NCBI GenBank assembly: GCA_008694505.1
Contig: VZDJ01007755.1
Location: forward strand, 1,751,409 to 1,815,408
DNA: 64,000 nt
Reading direction: 5' to 3'
Origin: Cyanoderma ruficeps
Taxonomy: Eukaryota; Chordata; Aves; Passeriformes; Timaliidae
In this document: positions 50,221-61,072 of the stretch, piece by piece
How positions within the stretch are numbered: position 1 is the first letter of the stretch
Layout of the letters: every line of letters starts with the position of its first letter
Notes under the pieces: generated by a model
What the model was told of the DNA's origin: nothing
What the model saw: the letters and a program-made list of their open reading frames with translations, nothing else
The model's database searches: none
Program-made: the position numbers and the translations under genes

Positions 50221-50640
50221 CGTTCTTTCGGGGGCGGGAGGGCAGTGTAGGTGTAGCTATGGCTGTTTTAGGCGATGGCTCCCGGCGGGCACAGGCGCTC
50301 CACGCCCGGAGCTGCCCGCCCGCGGTGGGAGCCGCCGCCCGGCGGGATGCCCGCCCCGGGGGAATCGCCCCTGCCTGCTTTCCCTGCTTTCCCCGCCTCC
50401 CCCGCCGCCGCCGGGCTGGCCGTCACTCGCTGTGTCGCCTCGCAGGTCGCCGGAGCGGACGGGGCGGGCGCTGCTCGGAGCCGGGCGGGCGGGCGGCATG
50501 AAGCGCTCTCTGCTGCGGCTCTGCCGCTCCCGGGACAAGGCGGCCGCCGCCAGCGCCTACCAGGGCGTCGTGTGCGAGGCCGATGCCGCCTCCGTCGCCT
50601 CGCAGGACGTCTTCAAGGTGCGTGGGGGCCGGGCTGGGAG
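50221..50640 (+). promoter_or_regulatory. TRPA1: CpG-rich island and probable TRPA1 promoter / 5'UTR
   Basis: Base composition switches abruptly near 50,220 from AT-rich to CpG-dense DNA, and falls back within intron 1. GC boxes are visible at 50231-50239 (GGGGCGGGA) and 50461-50470, the second just 5' of the start codon. I see no TATA box at a suitable distance, which fits a CpG-island promoter with dispersed start sites. The transcription start is not determined, so the 5'UTR boundary is inference. Confidence 0.7.
50498..50617 (+). CDS. TRPA1: TRPA1 exon 1 (residues 1-40)
   Basis: The ATG at 50498 is preceded by GGCGGC, which gives a G at -3 and an acceptable Kozak context. The exon codes 40 residues, starting MKRSLLRLCRSRDK and ending QDVFK, and stops in phase 0 at AAG|GTGCGT. 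The stretch KAAAASAYQ in the middle is alanine-rich and reflects the CpG-rich DNA. The motif QGVV is shared with the same place in mammalian TRPA1. This segment precedes the ankyrin repeats and faces the cytoplasm. No other in-frame ATG precedes it in a convincing context. Confidence 0.93.
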
Positions 50641-53600
50641 AGAGGGTGACGGTGGAGGGTGAGGTGGGTCAGGGTGCGGAGGGTCTCTGGAGGCAGCTGT
50701 GCGGGTTCGGCTGGGTTCTGTCCCAGGCACCCGTTCCTCCGGGACACCCTGTCCGCTCGCTCAGTGAGCCCGGAGGGAGGATCGGAGACAGGCTGGGAGC
50801 TGCCCTGGCCGTGGGGTGTGAAGGCACACGACACTGATGTTGTGTGGTAAGGTAGGAGAGCAGGCGAAGGAGCGTGTGGGTGGCAGGCTGCTGACACAGA
50901 ACACACGTTCCCCCTGGGCACAGAAAGAGACCCCCTCTTAGAAGGAAGCCGAGGTCATGATAGAAATTAATAGATCATTTTAGCAAAAATGACACGAAAG
51001 AAAAGTTTAAAAGCACTGGAACTGTTACAAAGGGAAGGGGAACCATCAGTTCAACCTACAAAAGTGATATTGCATCTACGAAGGATGTAACATCTCTCCA
51101 TTTTTAATAGAGAATAGGATGAGAAGTCATGTATTTGTCTTGCTGCTAGGGAGACCTAGACCAAACTTTAGTGAAGCCTTTTTTAAGCATAATTAAGCAA
51201 AGGAAGAGTTTGCTTACAGGATGGAAGGCTTGGATAACTTTAGAGATTTTTAACAGTAGGCTAAACAAAGTTGACAAAGTTTGTAAATGGGTTTAAATAC
51301 CTCTCGAGGTCATTTCCATTCACATATGTTTTCTGTGTGCTAGCTGTAGACCTGAACAGGACCTCTTCAGCATAATATGGCTTGTCACTCTGATGAGTGT
51401 TCTGTCACTACGGAGCTGATCAGGCACAGGGCAAAGGAGCCGCTGTTGTTTAAAATAGCTTGCTTTGCTGTTTTTAACTAATGCAAGTACTGAGAACACC
51501 TGACTGACTTCATTCTTCCTTTTTGTGTTAGTGAAACACCGCAGGATTGGCTGATAAATCTTACTTTTGTCGATAGAAATTATCATCATGCCACATTTTG
51601 TCTTACATTGAGAAATAAATCGAACGTTAAAAGTGGAAAAATGTGGTCTAGATCAATAGAAATAATAAAGGTAAAATGTTAGAAGGAATAGAAAATACTG
51701 GGCTCTCTAATAAGGTTTTCTTAGCTTTTTGGTGTGTTTAAAATGTATAGATAATGCATGTGTAATTGAGCTGTTATTTTTGTGACAGTTGGTTAATTTT
51801 AAATGTCCTTTCCACAATATCACATGCTTTCGATTAGCCTTTTCTGATTGCACTTTCGAAGCAGATACCAGCCCTGTATTTGGTCTCAGTCTTACAAATG
51901 TTTAAACACATTTGTAACATTATTGACATGAGTAACCTCACTGAGGTCAGTGGGTCTATAAAGCAGAATGAAGCTAAACACGTGCTCAAGCACGTGAATG
52001 GGCTGCCCTGCAATGTGTATTTGCTTAAGAATGGCAAAAATTGTTGAGTCTTTGTGACTGGGGGATCCTGGAGAGCAAAGATTTCCTTTTCTTTTGCAGG
52101 AGTGTAGGGAGCAGTGATTTTAGGGAATTCCCTTTTTTTATTCTTTGCATTACTTTAGATAAGCATTTTTCTCCTTTTTTTTTCCCAACCAATGTAGCTG
52201 AACTAGGGTTTTTTTATTCTCTCTTAATTTTTAGTGTCTGTTTCTTAAATTCCTGCCCATTCTACTGCAGTCATGCTGTTCTATCACTTTTCTTTATATA
52301 TGAAATATGAGATTTGAATAACTTCAACGAAAATATTTGGAGAATATCATGAAATAATAATAATCAGAGTTTCTGTCGTGGGCTTTGCTTGTAAAGCATA
52401 GTAGCTGGAATGTATCAAGCTGTCAGTGGGCTCTCTGGGAAGATACTGAGTTGTTTCAGGCTGAGCTAATAGTCTGATGTTCTAAGCATGGTGCTGAAAT
52501 TAAAAAATATATTTGTTTCTCTGACACAAAGAACATCATGGAGGCCCAATGGCTGAACTTGAAAGCCAATGACACAGTATCAGTCTCTGTAAAAAGATCT
52601 AAAAAAGGAATTTATCAACATTTTTAATTTTCTTTTCTGTTGAATTAATTTTGCATGGCCACTGCAAGAAAGATTATAAAAACGTAAGTGATGAATTTGC
52701 TTCTTTGAGATTTTCCATGGTGAAGGAACAATCTTGATCTCATTACAGACAACAGTGTATTCAAGATGATTTTTAGTTCCGTTTATTCTGCACTGTTTCT
52801 CATCTGGATCTTATATTGCAGACAGTTAAACCAATAACCAATCAGAGTTTCACTGTTGGCTCAGTCTGATCAGGATTTGTGAACTTCTGTATGAGCCCAA
52901 ACAACTGGGCGGGAGTTATTGAGTGGTAGCATGCCCACAAAGACACATTATAGCATTGCTCACTTCCTGCCTTTTAGGAGAATGGAAAAATGAGAATGTT
53001 TTTACCCAAAACAGGTTATTTCAGATGGAAGTGCCTGCAGGCTCCGGAGCTTCATTAAGAAGAATCGTTCTGGGCTTACCAAAGTGGATGAATTAAATGC
53101 CACCCCACTGCATCACGCTGCGGAAGGAGGACAAATAGAACTAATGCAGCTGATCATAGATGATTCCTCCTATGAAGGTAACGTGCATTTTATGAACTAC
53201 TTTGTTTAGCACAATAAAAAAGTTGAATAACCAAGATGTCCATCACCCAACTGAGACAGGATTGATAAGTGTTACCTGCATTTATAGATTCAAATATGAC
53301 TCAAACTGTCTGCCACAGTTTTCACTGTCTCAGGTGTGGTTTGGGTTGCTCTTGTTATGTAGGATTCTTTTCTCTCTAATGCAGTGAATCAATATGTCTT
53401 ACTTTGTTTGACACTCAGCTATATGATGTAAAAAAGAAACACATCTTTGTTTTCGCATCTTCAGATATGAAAAAGAAAATTGCACTGATTGAATAGAAGA
53501 TTTGACTGTCATTCTTCTTATTCATGTTATGTGTCTCTTACATAATAAGCATTGTGAACTATGCTGGACTCCACTGATAGACTATATACTACTGAGTAAA

Positions 53601-56600
53601 CCTGCAATGGTCCTGAAAAGCTTGGTTTTTTCACCTATTGATGGCCAATCTAATTTTAGATTATTCTGTCTGAAGTATATATTTTTTTTCCAGTCTGTCA
53701 TTTTAGTCCTATTTTTTTAGGATATTTGCAGAGGTTTATCTTCAGTTTTCAAGCTCAAAATATATGTGTAGAACAGAGCATTTTTATAACTGGTGTGAAT
53801 TGATTTACTTTTGTGTTCTGAAGCGAAACAGAGTATATATGGTCTTTAATTTTCTTACCGTTGGCAAGCACTTATTTCTTACCTCTTACTTTGGTTATTT
53901 GCACTCATTTGTTCTGTGCAGCCTCTAAAGAAATAGCTGCAAAGTCATAATAATAATATAATAAAAAGAAGAATCAAGAGAGAGGTAAATTGAGTAACTC
54001 CTGGATGAGGAAAAACATGTATAATAATGGGCAAGAAATAGACCGGCATTTCACCACTCCCATTCCTCCCACCCATACTGTATATTCAGCACAATATTTA
54101 ATCCATTTAACACAATGCACTGCATCTCATGAAATCTTTTTTCTAAAGAAATGCAGTAGCACAGACCTAACTCTGACACTGGAGNTTTTTTTTTTTTTTT
54201 TCAGTAAAATCAGAGCATTTGATGTTTTTGCTTTTTGTTTTGTTTTGTTTTCTCTCCTTTGTCCCAGTATTAAATGTGATGGATTCTTCTGGAAATACCC
54301 CACTGCATTGGGCCACTAAGAAAAACCAGGTTGAAAGCGTTCGTTTGCTTCTCAGCAGAGGAGCCAATCCAAACATTCTCAACTCCAATATGATGGCACC
54401 TTTGCATATGGCTGTTCAGTCCCTGCACAATGAAATTGTGAAGGTAAGTCTAAAGTCCACGTCAATATACACACTTGATAAGTAGCTCGGGCAGCAGCTG
54501 TGTGCACAGCACCAAGGCCTTGTTGATATATGCCATATCTCCTCATATGTTTTCTTCAGCGAGCAGGATGTGTAACATGATGCTTATAGAAATGTTGGTG
54601 TCCTCTTAGAACTGCCAGTAAAAAGTAACTTACTGACTTGTATATGCTATAGCAGTCCTTATGTTTCACAGAAAATGCTTTTCAATTTTCCAGGCACAAG
54701 GAACTTTCTTTAAAAGTGTTCTTTTTAAAATGGAAACTTCATGTAAGCCTGTGTATTTCCAATTATAATGTTTTGTTTCTTTGTTTTTTATTATCGTATA
54801 AGTTTTTTACGATTGTATAATTTTTACAATTATAAGTATCAACATTTTTGAAATTGGTGCATTTTTAAAATAAAAAACAGATTAAAATTAGTCAGAAAGC
54901 ACAGTTCTTAGAACCAACACTCTGATAATCAATTGAATGGTAGCAGAACTAAATCTGTGATTAAAAAGAACAAAAATATATTGTGAAGAAATTGCTAAGG
55001 TGTCCATGTTGAACCTTGTAAAACAGCAATAGCTTTGAGATTTTAAGCAGTGTAATTTTTTCACCATTTGTCTAAGCGTAATGAGAATGTTTTCACTTCA
55101 TATGCAGCATAAGGTTAGAATTTTAGAATTTTTAAAGTTCTTTAATTTTTTTAGATTAATACAACCTTAAAATTGCAACACTTCCTTTTCTCTTTAAATT
55201 TGTTTCTTTTTCTAGTTAATCCATGCAAAAGAAAGAAACACATGTTATCTGTATTCAAGACTAAGAGTTCAGTGTCATCAAATCTTTTCAAAATCTATAT
55301 TTATTATGAATTAAGAACAATGAAATCTGAAATCAATGACATTTTTAAAATTGGCTTTTTATCAGCTTCTGTGCTTTGGTTCTTGACTAAATCTGTGCTC
55401 TCATTTTTTCTCCACTCTGTTGTTTATTCAAACCAATTCTCCCTTGGTTTTTATTGCCAAATTGCCTGAGAGTGATTAAACATACCAGTTCCTCTAGTAC
55501 AGAAAAAATAAATAACTGAAATTACTGAAAGACAATTAAATAAATATGTAGCCAGGGGAATAAGTAAACCAGTATGGTCATTATAATTTCCAGATCCTTT
55601 GCTTCTCAAAAAGTGCTGGAAGCAGTCATAGAGATAATTGATGATACTGATAGTTCAGTGCCAGCTGTTAACATAGAGGCTGGAGCAGAATTTCAGGACT
55701 GCAAGGTCCCAGTTTTCATCAAGACCCATCTCCCCTCATTTTACTGTTCAATTGAGCAGATTCCTAATTGAGCAGATTCCAGAACATTGCCACTTGCCAG
55801 AGAATTTTCTGTTGAAAATTTCAGTTTAAAAAATCCTTTTCTGCAATGTGCTACAGAAAATACTTTCTCCCATTATTTGAGAAATTGTTAAATCAGACTT
55901 TAAAATACTTTGCAGCTATGTGCAGAGTTTAACTTAGTTATCTGGCTGCCTTCTGGCAGATAAAGAATTGTACTTCATGTCTGTTCATATCTGCATTTTT
56001 TGCCAGCATGTTTTGGCATTCTCCTGCATTTTTTCCTTCAACTGCATTGTGGGCTTTTGGCATGCAAAACATGTACGTTGCAAGGGTGCTATGGGTTGTA
56101 AACCCCAAAAATAATGGAATAGGCTCTTGTTGTTTTTGGCTTATGATTGACTGAATGTTTTCTTAAATATTTAGATTTTAGTCCAACATAGCAGTACAGA
56201 TGTTAACTTGGAAGGTGAAGCAGGGAACACGCCTATAATTGTAGCATGTTACAAGGACAATCCTGAAGCACTGACACTCCTGGTAGGTATAATTATAAAA
56301 TTCTTATATCTTTTGAGGTGAATCTCTCTACCTTGATGCAGTGTTGTTCTGTTCCTGGATTCGGTCTTTGTTCAAAGCAGCAAGGTTAGTCATAGACCTA
56401 GTGTTCAACTGGCTTTGCATGGGCTACTAAGAAACTTAAATATTTTGAGAGATATTATATCTATAGCTATCTGTGTGGCCAACTTAAGGAAAAAAACCCT
56501 GATTTTGAAGGTCATGAGAACACAGAATGAAGCACATGCATTGTATGGCTATAACGTGCAAAAGATATTTGTATATAAACTTCATAGACAGCTGCCTTAT

Positions 56601-59600
56601 ATCCATAATAGTATATTTATTTGTCAGGTTTTTCTGTATGTCATTAAGCTGTATTGAGACATTCTTTTTCAGATTGAAAATGGAGGAAAAATATGTAAAC
56701 CAAACAAAACAGGATGTATGCCTATCCATGCAGCGGCATTTTCAGGTGCAAAAAAATGTCTGGAAATTCTTTTGAAGAAAGGTAAATACAATGTTCCCAA
56801 GCAGTGAGTAGCATTTTGCTGCTTTAATTCTCAAATAACTGTGAAAACAAGCAATTATAACTGTTTGGATTTACAAGAAATTATTGCAGTTATTCCTATG
56901 GATGATTTATGCTGACAACTTTTGTATGAACACAGCAGCAAACTAGCTGCTTTCCTAAATGTATGTTCATCCATTGTTAAATGATAGATGTGAGAGGTTC
57001 ATATTTTGAGAGGAGAGAATATTACTGCACACTTAATATGCTTGTTTTGAAAGCCTTTATATCTTCTGTTAGATCATTCTCACTTAAAAAAAATCCATTT
57101 GTTTTCATCTCTCAGGTGAAGAATTGGGTCACTCTGCTAAAACCCACATCAATTTTACCAATAATGGAAAGTGCAGTCCACTTCATTTGGCAGTTCAGAG
57201 TGGCGACCTCGAAATGATTAAAATGTGCATTGAATTTGGAGCCCAAATTGATCTAAAACAGGTAAAACTTAGATGGGAGCAAAATGTATTTTTGATAAAA
57301 CCTACATATCGCTAAATCTCTGAGTGGTATGGAAAAAAGATGAACAGATAATCATTGTTCATTTTCTCTTCCAACGCAAAGCAGAGGGAGCAGCAAGTAA
57401 AAGCAAGTCTCTGGTTCGAATCGGGCAAAATGTGATGTTTCTTTGCCCAGGTTACGTAGGGTCTCCCTTCCCAGGAATGAGATCTTCAGTCTGACCCTTT
57501 CTGATCCTTCGTGTCTATCGTCAGCCTTGCCTTGGCCTTTACAGTATCTTTGTAAGCAAATACAAATTCATGATACTACTGCTAGTGTAAGGATCTGTAC
57601 CCAGACACATTCATGAATAAACATTTTGAAAAATATCTATCACTAATCAAAATGTTTGCAAGGATGAAATCAACTCATGAGACCAAAACTAAACGTAGTT
57701 TTGCCTTCTTTTACTGGTTTGATTCTTTGAACACACAGCTTTTGAATGAGGTGATTTATGCTGCTGATTTTGTGGTGGGTAAAACTGTTTTGAGAATGCT
57801 TATGGCATTGTGGAAGAGCCCATTCCAATGCATTCACCAAAACGGTCCTGCTCTAAAAATAAGAAAGTCAAAACCCACAGGCATATATCAAAGTTGGTTA
57901 GTCCCATCTAGGTAAACAAAATCCCATTTTGGCAAATACTCTTCTATTCATCTGTATATTGCTTAATTATTTTATGAGTCTAGTTTATAATAGTTTTATA
58001 GCATATGGGACAATGTTATTTTTTACCTGCAGAAAAGTTGATTTAAGAATTACTTTTAAGGAGGATTCCATTTTAGGAAGTTAATGACATTTTTAAATAA
58101 TGCCTTTTCTGTATTATAGGGGCCCATTTTTTTGCTTATTCATTTGTATTGACCTAGATATAGGTCAATACAAATAAATAAGGTTTTCTGTAACTTTCAT
58201 TGTCACAGAAACTATAAAAATGTAATTGCTACAGCTCTAACAATTAAATAAATTGTAATTTATTGTCATTTAATTAAACTGTAAATAAATAGGTTTTCTG
58301 TAACTTTCATTTGCTTCATCTCTTGTATTAAAGGGTGCTGCATCTGTCTGGTTTTTAATTAAACTATAAAAGGTTGTTAAGAGTATAATTATCTCAAATC
58401 TTAGGGACTTTGTATAGAATGATAAGAAGCTTCGTAGTAATCCTTTAAAACTATCTCTTTAGTCTTTTCTGGTTTTTTCAGTCTCTTTGGAATTCTACTA
58501 CAGTTAAAGACTAAAGCTTTATTACTTACATAGAAATTTAGGCATTTATGAATTACAAATCCGGGGTTGGTTTACCAGTGTGTTTAATAGACTGGCAGTT
58601 GAATTTCTGAGGTTAAAATATTTGTATTTTGTCTTGTTTCCCCATTTATAGAATGAAAAATGCACAGCACTTCATTTTGCTGCCACTCAAGGAGCAACAG
58701 AGATTGTAAAGCTAATGATGTCATCCTATGCTGGTGAGGAATCCATTATTGATGCTGTAGATGGGAATAAGGAAACATTGCTTCACAGGTAAGAAGCTGC
58801 TGTGCCAGATTTCACTATAAATTGTGAGCCATGATGTACTTAGTTATTCCTTGCATTTGGAACACCCAAATAATTTGTAACTTCTCCATGGTATGGGAGA
58901 TGGTTGTGGTGCAGTACGACAAAATTAAAAGATTTGGTCAGAATGTTAAAAATCTTGGTGCTGACACCAAAATGAAAGCAGTTCCAGTTACCCTGGAACC
59001 ATGTTGAGGAATGGTCACTAACAGTTTGCATTGAAAATTTACTCCAGTAAAGTTGTAGGGGAACAAATTTATGGCAGTGTTAACATCTTCTGACAATGTG
59101 AAAGAAATGCCCTTATAAAATCACTTGCTGTTCTCCAGAAAATGAGTGAAAAATAATATGAACTATTTAAAATAATATTTTCTTTTGTTTTCAAAAAACC
59201 TTTCTAACTGATCAAGTAAAAGGAAATGTTTGTACACTTCCCTGTGACTTCAAAGTTGCAGATGGTGTTTGTGTATGTAATAATCCTCAAGATTTCTAGT
59301 CTTTCACACGCAATTAAAAACCAAAACATTGGACTTGTGGAGAAGTATCCTAAACCTTTTATAGCAGAAATGTTCTTAGTTAAACATGCTGTCTCCCGAC
59401 TCTATAGAATATAATATATTTCCCCATCAATACATTTTTTGCAAGGAAGATATGTTTCACTGTCTTTAACTGTAATTATTTGACAGTGTTATTCTACAAG
59501 TTTTACATTATGAAATAAGTGGCAGAAGCAGTGGAGATGATTGTTCTTTGGACACAGTGTAGAGTGGAATGATTCAAAGATAATAGAAGACATTAAAAGC

Positions 59601-61072
59601 GTTTGTTGCAAAATTAGGATAATGTTTGGGTACACTTGAAAATGTTACCATGGAAGAGCATGATTGAAGACAAAGTGATGACAGAATGCCAAAGGAAGTT
59701 GTGCAGACACATGTACTACTTAATAGATAACTGGCTGCCTTATCTGTGAAAATTATTGTCCTTGAAAAAAAGCTTGGTAAAAAGGACAGCACTATTTTAA
59801 TCTCTGTGTCTGTGAAACAGTAAAAATTATATTATCAAGAATCACCGGGAAGGTAGAAAGTCACCCAAATATCTCAGAATATAAAAAAACTGAGTAGGAA
59901 CATTAACTTTTTGAGAAACGAAGCATCAGTGAAGCATAGGTAGGACTTGATGCTTTTGCATTCCTACTGTCATGTTTCCATCTAAATATTTCATAAAATG
60001 ACTTTGCTTTCTCTTCAGTCACCTTGGAATTTATTTTAGCGTTTGTGAAGCATTCAGTATTAATGTGTGGGTGGAAAGGTCTACTATAGATAATGGAGGC
60101 ATCTCTACATATTTGGAACCATGACTTGATTTTTAAAATATGTCTTTTAAGCAATCAGTTCTAACTATAGTACGTCCAATGTTTTATTACCTCTTACAAT
60201 GCTAAGGCAACTGTTATCATTTGAGATACAGTACAACCTTGGAACTGTGTTGGTCATTGAGTCCAAATATTTCACAGAGGTCTGACTTGTGAAAACATTT
60301 TGTCCGTGTGTGTTTACTGTGCTATACCTTCATGCTTTGACCAATTTTTTCATGTAATACATAATTCAATGCCATACTGTAGAATAAAACCTGAGAAGAT
60401 TCCAAGTGCACAGACAGCTTTAAAATATTTTTGTTAAATGACAACAACTTTTTTATCAGTATATTTAACTAATGCTACTGACTCCAAATGCCCAATTTAC
60501 ACCAATTAGTTGGATCATATTTTTTTCAGGTAGACTTGCCCGCCACAGTCAGAATACATGTTTAGACATTGCCATTTTAACCTCACACTGGCATTATTAC
60601 ACAAAATACAACCAAATTATTTTTGAATAATGAAATTAATTTGAGGCTCCAGGCATGCTTGGAAAACACTGCATATGAAATCTATGGAATTCTGTATCGA
60701 CCCAGTGGCACACTGAATGATCTGACATACGAAATTACTGCTTCTCTTAAAAATTGATGGTAAAATACCTGTTTACCTACCAATGAGATCTTTTGAATGA
60801 AATAACTGAACTGAACTTGGTTTGACAAGAGAGCTTCATGCAAAAAACCCCACAAAAACAGTTTATTAAGATGAATTATGTAACGATGGTATACCTCTGT
60901 CTCTTTATTTTAAAATTGATTTATTTAAAAATATTAGAAAACTAAGAAGAATGCTATCCTTTGGCTTGAAACTTCTTTGTACTTTCTAATATTTTTGTAT
61001 TTTTTGCATTTTTTTCTCCACAGAACGGCATTGTTTGATCACTATGAACTGGCGGAGTACTTGATTTCAATG
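50498..61072 (+). CDS. TRPA1: TRPA1 5' part: exons 1-8 of a gene that continues past the window
   Basis: TRPA1 is a tetrameric plasma-membrane cation channel of sensory neurons. In birds it is known to respond to irritants, including methyl anthranilate, and to heat. Eight exons join without a frame break: 50498-50617, 53015-53177, 54268-54443, 56175-56282, 56673-56781, 57116-57261, 58652-58788 and 61024-61072. They total 1008 nt, or 336 residues. All introns are GT-AG. The protein opens with MKRSL, as in mammalian TRPA1, and then shows repeated ankyrin signatures: TPLHHAAEGG, TPLHWATKKN, APLHMAVQS, NTPIIVACYKDN, MPIHAAAFSG, SPLHLAVQSGDLEMIKMC, TALHFAATQGATEIVKLM and TLLHRTALFDHYELAEYLIS. The later ankyrin repeats, the reactive cysteines of the linker, the transmembrane segments and the pore are outside the window, so channel function cannot be judged here. 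The order and phases of the exons show an intact gene. No premature stop was seen. Confidence 0.96.
50618..53014 (+). other. TRPA1: TRPA1 intron 1
   Basis: 2397 nt. The first 250 bases are still GC-rich as part of the promoter island; the rest is AT-rich unique-looking DNA. I recognise no exon, RNA gene or repeat in it. Confidence 0.85.
53015..53177 (+). CDS. TRPA1: TRPA1 exon 2 (residues 41-95)
   Basis: The exon follows acceptor ACAG and ends at GAAG|GTAACG in phase 1. It begins VISDGSACRLRSF, matching the place where mammalian TRPA1 reads VVFEGSAYGLQNF, and continues into the first ankyrin repeat (TPLHHAAEGGQIELMQLI). The last codon, a valine, is completed by exon 3. Intron 1 before it is 2397 nt. 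Confidence 0.95.
53178..54267 (+). other. TRPA1: TRPA1 intron 2
   Basis: 1090 nt of AT-rich DNA. Its 3' end holds an ambiguous base (54185), a run of 16 T and a second candidate acceptor (CAG at 54202-54204). Nothing else is recognisable. Confidence 0.85.
54185..54204 (+). promoter_or_regulatory. TRPA1: Candidate alternative splice acceptor with ambiguous base
   Basis: One N is followed by 16 T and then CAG. This is a strong polypyrimidine-AG configuration 63 nt upstream of the exon 3 acceptor. Use of this site would keep the frame. The N shows that the tract length is uncertain in the assembly. Whether the site is ever used is unknown. Confidence 0.35.
54268..54443 (+). CDS. TRPA1: TRPA1 exon 3 (residues 95-153), ankyrin repeats
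   Basis: The acceptor is TTTGTCCCAG and the donor AAG|GTAAGT, ending in phase 0. The exon encodes GNTPLHWATKKNQ and the almost invariant SRGANPN, followed by NMMAPLHMAVQS, which is one full ankyrin repeat and the start of the next. A competing CAG lies exactly 63 nt upstream, behind a poly-T tract that contains one N (see findings). I chose the downstream acceptor because the protein then matches the family without an insertion. Confidence 0.95.
54444..56174 (+). other. TRPA1: TRPA1 intron 3
   Basis: 1731 nt, AT-rich, with no recognised repeat. A 65-codon open frame near 55,574 is not an exon: no suitable splice sites flank it, and the ankyrin sequence is continuous from exon 3 to exon 4 without it. 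Confidence 0.8.
56175..56282 (+). CDS. TRPA1: TRPA1 exon 4 (residues 154-189)
   Basis: A short phase 0-0 exon of 36 codons between TTTAG and GTAGGT. It encodes the end of one ankyrin repeat and the start of the next, including DVNLEGEAGNTP, which closely follows the mammalian DVNLEGENGNT. The first residue is Ile where mammals have Val. Intron 3 (1731 nt) precedes it and a small 390-nt intron follows. Confidence 0.95.
56673..56781 (+). CDS. TRPA1: TRPA1 exon 5 (residues 190-226)
   Basis: Acceptor TTTTTCAG and donor G|GTAAAT, ending in phase 1. The exon encodes an ankyrin repeat with GCMPIHAAAFSGAKKCLEIL, where mammals have GCFPIHQAAFSGSKECMEII. The split glycine codon is completed by exon 6 across a 334-nt intron, the smallest in the window. 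Confidence 0.95.
57116..57261 (+). CDS. TRPA1: TRPA1 exon 6 (residues 226-274)
   Basis: Acceptor TCTCAG and donor CAG|GTAAAA, ending in phase 0. It begins (G)GEELGHS and carries the conserved block HINFTNNGK followed by SPLHLAVQSGDLEMIKMC, one of the most conserved stretches of the TRPA1 ankyrin domain. Intron 6 after it (1390 nt) holds a perfect palindrome and a local duplication, listed separately. Confidence 0.96.
58142..58175. repeat. Perfect 15-bp palindrome in TRPA1 intron 6
   Basis: ATTTGTATTGACCTA (58142-58156) pairs perfectly with TAGGTCAATACAAAT (58161-58175) around the 4-nt loop GATA. Confidence 0.85.
58172..58311. repeat. Local direct duplication in TRPA1 intron 6
   Basis: A sequence ending AGGTTTTCTGTAACTTTCAT occurs at about 58172-58200 and again at about 58283-58311, with a one-base indel in the AAATAAAT lead. 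The first copy overlaps the right arm of the palindrome. Confidence 0.75.
58652..58788 (+). CDS. TRPA1: TRPA1 exon 7 (residues 275-320)
   Basis: Acceptor TTATAG and donor CACAG|GTAAGA, ending in phase 2. The exon encodes TALHFAATQGATEIVKLMMS, nearly identical to mammals, then an acidic linker with YAGEES and DAVDGNKETLLH that opens the next repeat. The final Arg codon is completed by exon 8. Confidence 0.96.
58789..61023 (+). other. TRPA1: TRPA1 intron 7
   Basis: 2235 nt of AT-rich DNA. I recognise no exon, RNA gene or repeat in it. Confidence 0.8.
61024..61072 (+). CDS. TRPA1: TRPA1 exon 8 (residues 320-336)
   Basis: A 49-nt exon between TCCACAG and ATG|GTAAAT, ending in phase 0. It encodes TALFDHYELAEYLISM; mammals read ASLFDHHELADYLISV here. 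The family continues with GAD/GANI, so the next exon should start with that glycine. I did not find such an exon between 61,073 and 64,000, so intron 8 is at least 2928 nt. Confidence 0.93.

Larger units (their letters stand above)
57262..58651 (+). other. TRPA1: TRPA1 intron 6 with palindrome and duplication
   Basis: 1390 nt. It contains the 34-bp palindrome at 58142-58175 and a roughly 27-bp direct duplication at about 58172-58200 and 58283-58311. The rest is unremarkable AT-rich sequence. Confidence 0.8.

Noticed and set aside
55574..55771. 65-codon open frame inside TRPA1 intron 3 as a possible extra exon
   Set aside because: Exons 3 and 4 join in phase 0 and give a continuous ankyrin sequence matching mammals. 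The frame has no convincing splice sites and no ankyrin signature.
57411..57426. CTGGTTCGAATCGGGC, which resembles a tRNA T-arm
   Set aside because: The T-stem does not pair beyond one base pair, and no acceptor stem, D-arm or anticodon arm can be built around it.
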